Position numbers and translations under genes: made by a program | In this document: positions 45,938 to 54,746 of the stretch, piece by piece | How the letters are laid out: every line of letters begins with the position of its first letter | How positions within the stretch are numbered: the stretch's first letter is position 1 | The notes under the pieces: generated by a model | The model's database searches: none | Told to the model about the DNA's origin: nothing | The model's input: the letters and a program-made list of their open reading frames with translations, nothing else | Assembly (NCBI RefSeq): GCF_900116765.1 | Contig: NZ_UETC01000001.1 | Coordinates: 868,001 to 932,000, forward strand | Length of the DNA: 64,000 nt | Source of the DNA: Jannaschia seohaensis | GTDB lineage: Bacteria > Pseudomonadota > Alphaproteobacteria > Rhodobacterales > Rhodobacteraceae | Direction of reading: 5' to 3'

Positions 45938-47180
45938 ATGACGCGGATCCGACGCCTCATCGCCGCCGCCGGGCTGACCAATCTGGGCGATGGCATCGCT
46001 GTGCTGGCCTGGGCCTGGGCCGCGTCGCTGCAGACCCGGGGCGCGCTCTGGGTGGCGATTGTGCCGGTGGCGGTGCGCCTGCCCTGGGTGCTGCTGGCGC
46101 TGCCCGCGGCCATTCTGGCGGACCGTCACGACCGCGGGCGGCTGGTGCTGGCGGCGGATCTCCTGCGGGTTGCAGCCTTCGCCGGTGTTGCGCTGCTGCT
46201 CTGGCACACGACGCTGCCAGGGGCACCGCGAATGGAGGGCGCGCCGCCGCTGCTCTGGGGGATCTTGGGAGCCGCGCTGGCTGTGGGCGCGGCGGAAGTG
46301 CTGTGCGACAGCGCGGCGGCGTCGGTCTTGCCGCTCCTCGCGCCGTCGGAGCGGTTGGAGGCCGCCATTGGCCGCCAACGGCCGACTGTGATCGGCGGAG
46401 CTCGTCGGCAACGCGATGGCGGGCCCTGCGCTGGGCGCGGTGCTGATCGGTCTGGCGCTCGCCGCGCCCTTTGCCGCGGCGGCAGGGCTGTATCTGGCGG
46501 GCGCCTTCCTGATGCTCGGCCTGCACGCGGTCCAGTCCCCGCGCGCGGCCCCGCGGGACTGGCGGGCGGAGCTCGCGGACGGCCTGACCTTCCTGCGCCG
46601 AGAGCCGTTTCTACGCCGCCTCGTCTGCATCACCGGCGCCTGGACCCTGCTGGCCGATATGGCGCTGATCGCGCTGGTCCTGCATGCGCAGGAAGACCTG
46701 GGTCTCGACGCGCCGGCTCATGGCCTCGTCCTGGTGGCGGGCGCCCTGGGCGGCGTGCTGGGCGGGCTCGCGGGGGCGCGCGCGGTCCGCTGGTTCGGCC
46801 CTGGCCGGACGGCCCAGCGGGGCAGTGTCATCGGGATCCCCGTCTTTCTCGCTCTCCCTTACGTTCCGGCCGCCGTCGCGGCGGCGGTGCTGGTGGCGTT
46901 CGAGTTCGGCGGTCTGCTCTGGAATGCCGTCTCGACGGCCTACCGCCAGCGCCGGGTGCCTGACGCATTACGGGGTCGGGTTCACGCCATCTACCGGCTC
47001 GTCAGCTTCGCGGAGATGCCGCTGGGCCTGCTGTTTTCGGGCGCGATGGTCGAGGCGGCGCAGATCTGGCTGCCGCGCGGCACGGCCCTCATGGTTCCGG
47101 TCTACGCCACGGTCCTCGGCATGTTCGTGCTCAACATCCGCGTCTGGCGTGACATCCGCCGCGGATTCGACGGCGGGTGA
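45938..47180 (+). pseudogene. MFS transporter broken by a 10-bp duplication and a stop
   Basis: Two halves of one major facilitator protein. The first reads LTNLGDGIAVLAWAWAAS to about residue 145 and includes the loop DRHDRGRLV. The second, in another frame, starts with LVGNAMAGPALGAVLIGL and continues to the C-terminus. The junction has an imperfect 10-bp tandem repeat (GGCCGCCATT 46360-46369, GGCCGCCAAC 46370-46379). Removing it restores EAANGRL, but a TGA (46389-46391) remains before SAELVGNAM. Two independent lesions imply a true pseudogene unless sequencing error is involved. The second half could still start at the ATG at 46416. Confidence 0.8.
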
Positions 47181-47300
47181 GCGAGACTGTGCCTCATCAC
47201 GGGTTCGCAAATACTCAAGTCGCTCCGCCAAGATCGGGCGCTTCGCCCATTCAAGAGCCTGTATCGCAGGGCGCGGCACCCAAACGACGCCTGCGCCCCC

Positions 47301-48299
47301 TCAGCCGTCGAACAGCCCCGCCACGCGTCCGGTCAGCATGAAGGCCCGCGCGGTCCGCGTGTCGGCGAAGCGGGCGATTTCTGGTCCGCTCGCCACGTCG
47401 ACGAAATCGGGGAAGACCTTGTCGAAGGTCCGCAGGAACAGGTGCACCGCATCGCGAAAGACCGGGTCCTCCTTCATCCGCGCCGAACACAGCGCCAGCG
47501 ACGAGCGGTCCTTGACCCCGCCCAGTGCGGCGATCGAGGGGCCACGGGCGCCGCCGGCGAAGACCCGCCAGGTCTCGGGCGTGGCGCGGTGAGGGGAGAA
47601 GTCGTCGACATAGATCCCGTCCTGGGCCAGCAGCGTCAGTACCTCCTGCGCGGAGGCAACCAGCTGCGCGGTCGGGCGGTGCTTGAGCGCCCGGCGCAGC
47701 ACGTCGAAGCCTTCCACGTCGCGGTCGTTGTCGGGGAAGTTGAGCGCGCGGATGAACTCCGCCGGGGGCAGCGGGGCGCCCGGCTCGTCCTCGTCCAGGG
47801 CCAGCGCCGGCTGCGCGGGCGGCTCGGGGCGGGCCGGGGGCGCGAGGACGCGCTCGGGCTTTTGCTCGGGCGGGCGGTCGGCCTGCAGCCCCGCGATCTC
47901 GGCGCCCAATACCGCCTGGGTCCGGGTCACGCCCTCCAGCCGCTCCTCCATGGCGCTCCGCAAGCTGTGGCCCGCGATCTCCTGGCTCTCGATATAGCTC
48001 AGGCGCATGGCGTCTATGGCCGCCTGGAGGCGGGCGCTCTCCTCGCGCATGGTACGGGCCGTGCGCGCCGCCGCCGCCGCCACCCAAATCAGCGCTACCG
48101 GCAGGAAGATGCCCATCACCGACATCATCAGGCTCAGCGGGTCGGCGCGCACCGCCGCCCCCTCGCCGCCGGTCACGGCCAGGAAGAACCAGCCCACGAC
48201 GGCCAGCCAGAGCAGCGTCACGATCAGGGCGGCGACCTCGACCGCCGTGATCGCGCCCGATGCGGGCGGCACCGGGGCGGGACGGGGGGCTTCGCTCAT
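47301..48299 (-). CDS. Membrane protein with coiled coil, unknown function
   Basis: A 332-residue protein. Two membrane helices lie near the N-terminus (about 20-42 and 55-80). A predicted coiled-coil stretch covers about 80-140 (ARTMREESARLQAAIDAM and onward), then a Pro-rich linker (150-175). A soluble C-terminal domain contains DVEGFDVLRRALKHRPTAQL and other conserved-looking segments. I recognise no enzyme motif. It begins 1 bp after the greA stop on the same strand, so it probably shares a transcript with greA. Rhodobacteraceae carry proteins like this, but the job is unknown. Confidence 0.75.
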   Translation of the reverse strand: MSEAPRPAPVPPASGAITAVEVAALIVTLLWLAVVGWFFLAVTGGEGAAVRADPLSLMMSVMGIFLPVALIWVAAAAARTARTMREESARLQAAIDAMRLSYIESQEIAGHSLRSAMEERLEGVTRTQAVLGAEIAGLQADRPPEQKPERVLAPPARPEPPAQPALALDEDEPGAPLPPAEFIRALNFPDNDRDVEGFDVLRRALKHRPTAQLVASAQEVLTLLAQDGIYVDDFSPHRATPETWRVFAGGARGPSIAALGGVKDRSSLALCSARMKEDPVFRDAVHLFLRTFDKVFPDFVDVASGPEIARFADTRTARAFMLTGRVAGLFDG

Positions 48300-48300
48300 G

Positions 48301-48771
48301 TCAGATGTATTGGACGGACGTGACCTCGTAGTCGCGCACGCCCCCGGGGGTGCGCACTTCGACCGAGTCGCCCTCCTCCTTGCCGATCAGGGCACGGGCC
48401 AGGGGCGATTTGATGTTGAGCAGGCCGTTCTCGATATCGGCCTCCTGCTCGCCCACGATCTGGTAGGTCTTTTCTTCCTCGGTCTCCTCGTCGACCAGGG
48501 TCACGGTCGCGCCGAATTTGATCGAGCCCGAGAGCTTGGCCGGGTCGATCACCGAGGCGAGCGAGATCAGACCCTCCAACTCCTTGATGCGGCCCTCGAT
48601 GAAGGACTGCTTTTCGCGGGCGGAGTGGTACTCGGCGTTCTCGCTCAGGTCGCCATGCTCGCGCGCTTCGGCGATCGCGCGGATAATGGCGGGCCGCTCT
48701 TCGGATTTGAGCGTCTTCAATTCGGTCTGGAGCGCGGTCATGCCGCGCGGCGTCATCGGGATCTTTTCCAC
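48301..48771 (-). CDS. greA: Transcription elongation factor GreA
   Basis: Stimulates transcript cleavage by RNA polymerase in backtracked complexes. It has 156 residues, normal length. An N-terminal coiled-coil hairpin with the acidic tip [10 protein letters not shown] (around 41-50) precedes a C-terminal FKBP-like domain with [21 protein letters not shown] and [14 protein letters not shown]. The start is GTG (EKIPMTPRG), consistent with the family; the internal ATG at MTPRG would lose conserved residues. It is likely cotranscribed with the membrane protein gene 1 bp downstream. Confidence 0.94.
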   Translation of the reverse strand: MEKIPMTPRGMTALQTELKTLKSEERPAIIRAIAEAREHGDLSENAEYHSAREKQSFIEGRIKELEGLISLASVIDPAKLSGSIKFGATVTLVDEETEEEKTYQIVGEQEADIENGLLNIKSPLARALIGKEEGDSVEVRTPGGVRDYEVTSVQYI

Positions 48772-48870
48772 GGCTTTCTCCTGCGGGGCGCGCGTGTCTC
48801 GTCGCGTTCGTCGCAGGGGACACTATGCAGCGTGCGCCCGGGGCGCAACGGGGCGCGGGGATGGGCCGCG

Positions 48871-49479
48871 TCAGCCGGGAATCGCGGGCTCGGGGTTCGG
48901 CAGGACGGCGGCGAGCCGCGCCAGCGGATCGCCGCAGCCGCGCAGATCCAGCACCGACATCCGTGCGGCGCGCGCCGAGACAACGCCCGACAGTCCCATC
49001 TCGGCGACCAGACAGTCTTCCGGGGCGGTGGCGAGCATCGCGGCGGCGAGGTGGTAGCAATCCGCCGCCGGCTTGTCGGCGGTGACATGCGCCTCGGTGA
49101 CGATCGCGTCGAACCGCTCGGGCGCGAGGTCCAGCGCGTCGAAGACCGAGACCGTCCATTCGAAGGGGGTCGTCGCGACGAGGCCCAGCGCGATGTTCCG
49201 CCGCGCGATGTCGTCGAGGACTGCCACGAGACCCGGCCTGGGCCGCAGCGGCCCCTGCGCCAGGGCCTGGCCGTAGTGATGGTTGCGACAGCGCAGGATC
49301 GCGTCGACTGGAACGGGACACAGGTCTTCGGGACGCATGACGCGGCGCGTTTGGCCCGGACGGTTGGTCCGGGGGTCGATATGCAGGCCATGATCGAGAA
49401 AAGCCTGCCGGAAGGCCTGGCGCCAGAGGTCGGACGTATCCGCCAGCATCTCGAGCGAGCCCAGAAGAATAGCCTTCAT
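48871..49479 (-). CDS. HAD-like protein lacking the usual catalytic Asp motif
   Basis: A 202-residue protein with overall HAD-hydrolase architecture. GLVATTPFEWTVSVFDALDLAPERFDAIVTEAHV (around 99-132) covers motif II, where Thr103/Thr104 occupy the conserved Ser/Thr position, and the motif III lysine lies in TADKPAADCYHLAA (Lys135). The N-terminal motif DxDGT is replaced by LLGSLEMLADTSDL, so the nucleophile Asp is absent. It is a probable binding or regulatory paralogue rather than a phosphatase. A TetR-type palindrome lies upstream. Confidence 0.8.
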   Translation of the reverse strand: MKAILLGSLEMLADTSDLWRQAFRQAFLDHGLHIDPRTNRPGQTRRVMRPEDLCPVPVDAILRCRNHHYGQALAQGPLRPRPGLVAVLDDIARRNIALGLVATTPFEWTVSVFDALDLAPERFDAIVTEAHVTADKPAADCYHLAAAMLATAPEDCLVAEMGLSGVVSARAARMSVLDLRGCGDPLARLAAVLPNPEPAIPG

Positions 49480-49808
49480 GGGTCGTATCGCCTTGGTTTG
49501 GCGCGGTTGAGCCGCGCAATGAGCGGTCGCTCAACCTTAGGTGGCGCCGAGTCGACGCGCTTTTCAAGGGGAAACCCTGGACTTTGCGAAATCTTAAAGA
49601 AATTTCCCCGGCCTGTCGGGTCGGACGCGCACGGGCGCCGCGCAGTGCCTCTCCTTCGGGCATGCCGCGCGAAAGCGTGGGCGCCCCGGAGGAGGGCTCT
49701 GGCCGCCCGTCGCGGTCCCGAGACCTCGGAATGGCCTCTAAAGGCCCGCGGGGCAGGGTCTTGTGACGCGCTGCGGCAGGGCCTGCCGGGTCTCCAGGCC
49801 GAGAGTCG
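49480..49808. other. 329-bp gap upstream of the HAD-like gene
   Basis: No credible gene in this stretch. It contains a 14-bp inverted repeat (TGAGCG-GT-CGCTCA, 49520-49533) and A/T-rich sequence near 49575-49600 (CTTAAAGAAATTT), unusual for this DNA and likely promoter-proximal. Confidence 0.55.
49520..49533. promoter_or_regulatory. TetR-like palindrome
   Basis: TGAGCGGTCGCTCA is an inverted repeat (6-bp arms) 41 bp upstream of the HAD-like ATG; a wider TTGAGC...GCTCAA pair (49507-49512 and 49529-49534) surrounds it. Such TGAGCG-N2-CGCTCA sites are typical operators of TetR-family repressors. No TetR gene is in the window. Confidence 0.45.
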
Positions 49809-49967
49809 TCAGACCCCGCCGCTGACGCCGAACTCGGCGGTTCCGGTGATGGTCACGCCGTTGGGCGGGCGGGAATCGTCTTCGTCGACCTGGGACGGGG
49901 GCACGGGCGGGCCATCGACGCCGCAGCCGGCCAGGGTCAGGGCCAGGGCCGCGATCAGTTTCCTCAT
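49809..49967 (-). CDS. Small lipoprotein coupled to argH (LptM/YifL-like position)
   Basis: Encodes 52 residues. Signal with lipobox LAGC (Cys15) after [11 protein letters not shown]; the mature part is polar and acidic ([25 protein letters not shown]). The ATG overlaps the argH stop as ATGA. Small lipoproteins sit between argH and lysA in many Proteobacteria; here no lysA follows. The likely role is outer-membrane lipid-asymmetry or assembly support, as for LptM/YifL, but similarity is positional, not sequence-based. Confidence 0.7.
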   Translation of the reverse strand: MRKLIAALALTLAGCGVDGPPVPPSQVDEDDSRPPNGVTITGTAEFGVSGGV

Positions 49968-51352
49968 GCCAGGATCTCCTTCCAGCGCGCGGCCTGCGCG
50001 CGCACATTGTCGGGCGCGGTGCCGCCATAGGAGGTGCGCGAGGCGACGGAATTGCGCACGCCCAGCACTTCGAAGACATCGGCGGTGATGCGCGGCTCGA
50101 CCGCGTGCATCTGCTCCAGCGACAACTCCGGCAGGTCGATTCCTGCATCCTCGGCCATTTTCACCAAAGCGCCGGTGACGTGATGCGCCTCGCGGAAGGG
50201 CAGGTCGAGCACGCGCACCAGCCAGTCGGCGAGGTCCGTCGCCGTCGAGAAGCCGGAGGACGCGGCGGCCTCCAGGTTGTCTTTCTGCGCCGTCATGTCC
50301 GAGACCATCCCGGTCATCGCCGCCAGGGCCAGCATCAGGCTGTCGGCGGCGTCGAAGACCTGCTCCTTATCTTCCTGCATGTCCTTGGAATAGGTCAGCG
50401 GCAGGCCCTTCATCACGGTCAGCAGCGCGACCTGCGCGCCCAGGATCCGCCCGATCTTGGCGCGCAGCAACTCGGCGGCGTCCGGGTTGCGCTTTTGCGG
50501 CATGATGCTGGACCCGGTCGACCAGCGGTCCGAGAGGCGGACGAAGCGGAACTGGGCGGAGGACCAGATGACCAGCTCTTCGGCAAGGCGGGACAGGTGC
50601 ATGGCGCAGATCGAGGCGGCCGAGAGGAACTCCAGCGCGAAATCCCGATCCGACACCGCGTCGAGCGAATTGGCCGCGGGCCGATCGAAGCCCAGCGCCG
50701 CGGCCGTCATCTCGCGGTCGATGGGGAAGCTGGTCCCGGCCAGGGCGGCAGTGCCCAGGGGGCATTCGTTCATGCGCGCGCGGGCATCCTTCATCCGGCC
50801 CAGATCGCGTCCGAACATCTCGACATAGGCGAGCATGTGATGGCCCCAGGTGACCGGCTGCGCGGTCTGGAGATGGGTGAAGCCCGGCATCACCCAGTCG
50901 GCTCCCGCCTCGGCCTGCGCCACCAGCGCGGCCATCAGCCGGGGCAGGGCGTCGATCGCCGCGTCGGCTTGGTCGCGCACCCACATCCGGAAGTCGAGTG
51001 CCACCTGGTCGTTCCGGGACCGCGCCGTGTGCAGCCGGCCGGCGGGCGCGCCGATGATCTCGGTCAGCCGGGCTTCCACGTTCATGTGGATGTCTTCCAG
51101 GGCGGTCGAATACTGGAACGTGCCCGCCTCGATCTCTGACAAGACGGTGATCAGCCCTTCCCGGATCGCTTCGGCGTCGCTAGCTGTCACGATGCCCGTG
51201 GCGGCGAGCATCGCGGCATGGGCCCGGCTACCTTCGATGTCTTGCCGCGCCATGCGGCGGTCGAAGCCGATGGAGGCGTTGATCGCTTCCATGATGGCGT
51301 CCGGGCCCTCGGCGAAGCGGCCGCCCCACATGGCATTGGAAGACTTGGTCAT
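49964..51352 (-). CDS. argH: Argininosuccinate lyase ArgH
   Basis: Splits argininosuccinate into arginine and fumarate, the last arginine-synthesis step. It has 462 residues, the normal length. [18 protein letters not shown] is the start; the fumarase-superfamily signature [11 protein letters not shown] occurs near residue 285, with TARSRNDQV near 110 and [13 protein letters not shown] near 160. The ATG is 12 bp from the divergent TlpA-like ATG. Cytoplasmic. Confidence 0.96.
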   Translation of the reverse strand: MTKSSNAMWGGRFAEGPDAIMEAINASIGFDRRMARQDIEGSRAHAAMLAATGIVTASDAEAIREGLITVLSEIEAGTFQYSTALEDIHMNVEARLTEIIGAPAGRLHTARSRNDQVALDFRMWVRDQADAAIDALPRLMAALVAQAEAGADWVMPGFTHLQTAQPVTWGHHMLAYVEMFGRDLGRMKDARARMNECPLGTAALAGTSFPIDREMTAAALGFDRPAANSLDAVSDRDFALEFLSAASICAMHLSRLAEELVIWSSAQFRFVRLSDRWSTGSSIMPQKRNPDAAELLRAKIGRILGAQVALLTVMKGLPLTYSKDMQEDKEQVFDAADSLMLALAAMTGMVSDMTAQKDNLEAAASSGFSTATDLADWLVRVLDLPFREAHHVTGALVKMAEDAGIDLPELSLEQMHAVEPRITADVFEVLGVRNSVASRTSYGGTAPDNVRAQAARWKEILA

Positions 51353-51364
51353 CGAGGTCCCACT

Positions 51365-51910
51365 ATGTCGCGACGTTTCATCGCCGGCCTATACGCAACC
51401 GCGCTCGCCCTCGCCACCCCCGCCGCCGCGATCGAGCCGGGGCTGCTGACGGGACCCATGGCCAAGCTGCAAGTGGCCGAGGCGCCCTGGACGCCATCGG
51501 TCGACACCTTCGCCCGCGAAGACAGCACCCGGGGCCGTCTGGAGGATTACGCGGGCGAGATCGTCGTGCTGAACTTCTGGGCCACGTGGTGCGCGCCCTG
51601 CAAGGCGGAGATGCCTTCGCTCCAAGCGCTTCAGGACAGGCTCGGGGACGAGGGGCTGGAGGTCGTCACCGTCGCGTTCGGCCGCCACAATCCGATGCAG
51701 ATGAAGCGGTTCTGGCAGGACGCGGGGATCACGAGCCTCCCGCTGCATCTCGACGCGGGAACCGAACTGGCCCGCGCGCTCGGGGTCGCGGGCCTGCCGC
51801 ACACCCTGATCCTCGATCGGGAGGGACAAGTGATCGCGGAGCTGAAGGGCGAGGCCGATTGGGCCGCGCCCGAGACACTCGCGCTGATGCGCGGCCTGAC
51901 CGCGCGATAA
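51365..51910 (+). CDS. TlpA-like periplasmic thiol-disulfide oxidoreductase
   Basis: Thioredoxin-fold protein of 181 residues. A signal sequence (1-22, ending ATPAAA) is followed by the WCAPC active site at 75-79 (Cys76, Cys79) after VVLNFWAT and a cis-Pro in GLPHTLIL near 140. Such TlpA/ResA proteins keep cytochrome or copper-site cysteines reduced in the periplasm. It starts 12 bp from argH in the opposite direction, so its promoter lies within argH. A maturation link to the cbb3 locus is possible but not shown. Confidence 0.9.
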   Translation: MSRRFIAGLYATALALATPAAAIEPGLLTGPMAKLQVAEAPWTPSVDTFAREDSTRGRLEDYAGEIVVLNFWATWCAPCKAEMPSLQALQDRLGDEGLEVVTVAFGRHNPMQMKRFWQDAGITSLPLHLDAGTELARALGVAGLPHTLILDREGQVIAELKGEADWAAPETLALMRGLTAR

Positions 51911-52422
51911 ATCCGCAGCCCCTCGTCAGCCCTTCGCCAGCGCCGTGTCCATGCCCGGGTCCGGCGCGGTCCGGTGCCCCACGGCCTTGGCCAAACGCGA
52001 TGGGGCCGGGATTCCGCGTCCGACGAAGACCCCCATGATGGCGCACTCGCCGTCCCCATCGATGTGACAGGACAAGGGTCCGTTTGGGTCGTGCTGCTTG
52101 ACCGCGCGCCCTTTCCCATGACGCTGTCACCCCCCGCCCGCTGCTGCGACCGCAGGGCTAGCGGGGGGATGACCTGTCGCATCCTTCTCCCGACATCCTT
52201 CTTCTGGCCCAAAATACTCCGGGGGGCGCGCGTCGCGCGCGGGGGCAGAGCCCCCTCCGACGGTTCAGCCTGCTCAGCGCTCTGAGGGACGTCTGCGCCT
52301 CGCGCGCTGCCTTCGCCGCAACGTCTGTCCTGCCTCTGCCGCAGCGCAGCACTTGCATCGCTGCGCGACAGAATGTAGCGCGTTTCTCAAAGGCCACGCA
52401 ATTTTCTGACTCGGAGACCAGT
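51911..52422. other. 512-bp gap before mcl1
   Basis: No credible gene. It holds copy 2 of the GC-rich hairpin element (52210-52255). The rest is GC-rich and featureless; the last 60 bp before mcl1 are more A/T-rich, consistent with a promoter. Confidence 0.55.
52210..52255. repeat. GC-rich intergenic hairpin element, copy 2
   Basis: AAAATACTCC lead-in, then a GCGCGCG pair and the hairpin GGGGGC (52241-52246)/GCCCCC (52250-52255). It shares layout with the block at 1334-1377. It may act as a terminator or be a dispersed repeat. Confidence 0.45.
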
Positions 52423-53385
52423 ATGAGCTTCCGCCTGCAACCGACGCCCGCCGCCCGTCCGAATCGCTGCCAACTCTTCGGGCCCGGCTCCAACCCGAAG
52501 CTTTTCCCCAAGATGGCCGCCAGCGCGGCGGATGTGATCAATCTCGACCTCGAGGACAGCGTCGCGCCCAGCGACAAAGACGCGGCCCGCGCCAATGTCA
52601 TCGAGGCCATCGGCGCCCAGGATTGGGGCAACAAGACGCTGTCGGTGCGGATCAATGCGCTGGACACGCCCTATTGGTATCGCGACGTGGTCGACCTGCT
52701 GGAGCAGGCCTCGGAGCGGCTGGACCAGATCATGATCCCCAAGGTGGGCTGCGCCGAGGATCTCTATGCCGTCGACGCGCTGGTGACGGCTGTGGAGACC
52801 GCCAAGGGGCGCAGCAAGAAGATCGGCTTCGAGGTCATCATCGAGAGCGCGGCGGGGATCGCCCATGTCGAGGCCATCGCCGCCGCCTCGCCGCGCCTGA
52901 CCGCCATGTCGCTCGGGGCGGCCGATTTCGCGGCCTCGATGGGGATGCAGACCACCGGCATCGGCGGCACGCAGGAGGATTACTACATGCTCCAGGACGG
53001 CCAGCGGCATTGGTCGGACCCCTGGCACTGGGCGCAGGCCGCCATTGTCGCCGCCTGCCGGACCCATGGCGTGCTGCCGGTGGACGGGCCCTTCGGCGAC
53101 TTCTCCGACGATGAGGGCTTCCGCGCCCAGGCGCGCCGGTCGGCGGTGCTGGGCATGGTCGGCAAATGGGCCATTCATCCCAAGCAGATCGCGCTTGCCA
53201 ACGAGGTCTTCACCCCGTCCGAGGCGAAGGTCGCCGAGGCGCGCGAGATCCTCGCCGCGATGGAGAAGGCCAAGGCCGAGGGCGCGGGCGCGACGGTCTA
53301 CAAGGGGCGGTTGGTGGACATCGCCTCGATCAAGCAGGCCGAGGTCGTGGTGCGCCAGGCGGATCTGATCGCATCGAATTCTTAG
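52423..53385 (+). CDS. mcl1: L-malyl-CoA/beta-methylmalyl-CoA lyase Mcl1
   Basis: CitE-like lyase of 320 residues acting on malyl-CoA and methylmalyl-CoA, in the ethylmalonyl-CoA pathway for acetate assimilation and related routes. Metal-site segments are INLDLEDSVAP (near 38-48), GFEVIIESAAGIAHVEAIA (near 133-151) and MSLGAADFAASMGM; the C-terminal KWAIHPKQI is the family loop. The size and start RLQPTPAARPNRCQLFGPGS match Rhodobacter Mcl1. ATG start with GGAGA upstream. Confidence 0.93.
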   Translation: MSFRLQPTPAARPNRCQLFGPGSNPKLFPKMAASAADVINLDLEDSVAPSDKDAARANVIEAIGAQDWGNKTLSVRINALDTPYWYRDVVDLLEQASERLDQIMIPKVGCAEDLYAVDALVTAVETAKGRSKKIGFEVIIESAAGIAHVEAIAAASPRLTAMSLGAADFAASMGMQTTGIGGTQEDYYMLQDGQRHWSDPWHWAQAAIVAACRTHGVLPVDGPFGDFSDDEGFRAQARRSAVLGMVGKWAIHPKQIALANEVFTPSEAKVAEAREILAAMEKAKAEGAGATVYKGRLVDIASIKQAEVVVRQADLIASNS

Positions 53386-53447
53386 TATTTCGCGTTCGGC
53401 GCGGGGCGGGGCGGTAGGCTAGGCTACGCCGGCCCCACCCAGTCCGG

Positions 53448-54644
53448 ATGCGCGCGATGATCAACCAACAGGCTCTTCTCGACTTCGCCGTCAGCATCGG
53501 GCTGCTGACGCTGCTCGTGGCCTGCTACGGCATCCTGCGCCGCCGCCTGCCGGGCACGACGCTGGCCCCGCAATTGCTGGGCCTGTTCTTCGGGTCCGTG
53601 GCGCTGCTGATGATGCAGATCCCGCTTGAGATCGCGCCCGGGGTCATCGTCGATCTGCGGGTCGTGCCGATCGTTCTGGCCGGGGCGTTCCTCGGCCTTC
53701 GGGGGGCGGTGATCGCCGTGGTGATCGCGACCGTCGTGCGGATCTGGATCGGTGGCACGGGCTGGATGTCGGGTGTCAGCGCGGTCTGGCTGGCGGCGGC
53801 GGCGGGTCTGGGCTGGTCCGTCGCGACGCTTGGGCCGGGCCATCGCCCGCTCAGCAGCTTCCTGGTCCTCGCCCTGCTCAGCCTGTCGACGCTGGCGGGG
53901 GCCCTGCTCCTCCCGGCCGAGATTGCGGCCGTCTTCTACGCGCGCAGTGCCCCGCTCCTGACCTGCATCTATCTGACCGTGATCCCCGCCCTGGCGCTCC
54001 TGCTGGAACGGCAACGCGTCGATATGCAGCGCGAGGCCTGGGCCCGTGCCGCCGTGGGGGCGCGAACCACGCCCGGCTTCGAAGGCCCCGAAGCCCTGGC
54101 CCGCAGCCTTGCGCGGGCCGAATCTGGGGGACGGTTCCGCGATGGGGCGGTCGTGCTCTCCCTCCGGTTCCGCTCCAGCCGTCTGGCCCTGTCCCTCTGG
54201 GGGGCGGATGTCGAGATAGCGGTCCTGCGGGAGTTGCGGGACCGCATCGCCGCGCTGCTGCCGCCGGGCACGAAGCTGGGCATGATCGAGCATGGCACCG
54301 TGCTCGTCTTCCTGGAACAGGACGCGGTATGCGACGCGACCGCGACGATCGCGCGGATCCGTGAGGGCGCCACGGCGGAGCCGATCGCCGTGCCGGGCAT
54401 GGCCTCGGTCCGCTTGCGCATGGACGGGCGGGCGGCCAGCTTCAACGTCCTGCCGACCTTCTCGGAGATCGCCCGGGCCTTCGACCCGTCCGAAGGGCGC
54501 GGCGCCCGCGCCGAGCCGCCGCCGGCCGTCACCGCGCAGGGCACGCCGTCGGGCGTTGCCCGGCTCTTCAACGCGACGGACCGGCTGTTCGAGGTGCGCG
54601 CCCTCCGAGGACAGTCCGAAGGCGAGCGGTTTTGGGGCGTCTGA
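53448..54644 (+). CDS. LytS-type 5TM protein with degenerate GGDEF-like domain
   Basis: A 398-residue inner-membrane protein. Five or six N-terminal helices (1-185) contain the 5TM-LYT pattern: DLRVVPIVLAGAFLGLRGAVIAV and VVIATVVRIWIGGTG. The C-terminal part (about 225-345) follows GGDEF topology (AVVLSLRFRSSRLALSLWGADVEI, then LRDRIAALLPPGTKLGMIEHGTVLVFLEQ), but the signature GGDEF is replaced by IEHGT. It therefore may not make c-di-GMP. It could be a sensor or binding protein. ATG at 53448 or 53457. Monocistronic between mcl1 and accA by spacing. Confidence 0.72.
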   Translation: MRAMINQQALLDFAVSIGLLTLLVACYGILRRRLPGTTLAPQLLGLFFGSVALLMMQIPLEIAPGVIVDLRVVPIVLAGAFLGLRGAVIAVVIATVVRIWIGGTGWMSGVSAVWLAAAAGLGWSVATLGPGHRPLSSFLVLALLSLSTLAGALLLPAEIAAVFYARSAPLLTCIYLTVIPALALLLERQRVDMQREAWARAAVGARTTPGFEGPEALARSLARAESGGRFRDGAVVLSLRFRSSRLALSLWGADVEIAVLRELRDRIAALLPPGTKLGMIEHGTVLVFLEQDAVCDATATIARIREGATAEPIAVPGMASVRLRMDGRAASFNVLPTFSEIARAFDPSEGRGARAEPPPAVTAQGTPSGVARLFNATDRLFEVRALRGQSEGERFWGV

Positions 54645-54746
54645 GCGCTCCGGCCCCGGCCCGCCGCTTCCGCCACCGGTTGCATCGGCCCCGACCCCCG
54701 GCCATATGACCCCGACAGGGCTGGAACAGTCAGGCCGGGGAGCGCG

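Noticed and set aside
49584-49766. 60-codon plus-strand frame upstream of the argH-coupled lipoprotein
   Set aside because: No ribosome site or motif, arginine/serine-rich; taken as chance.
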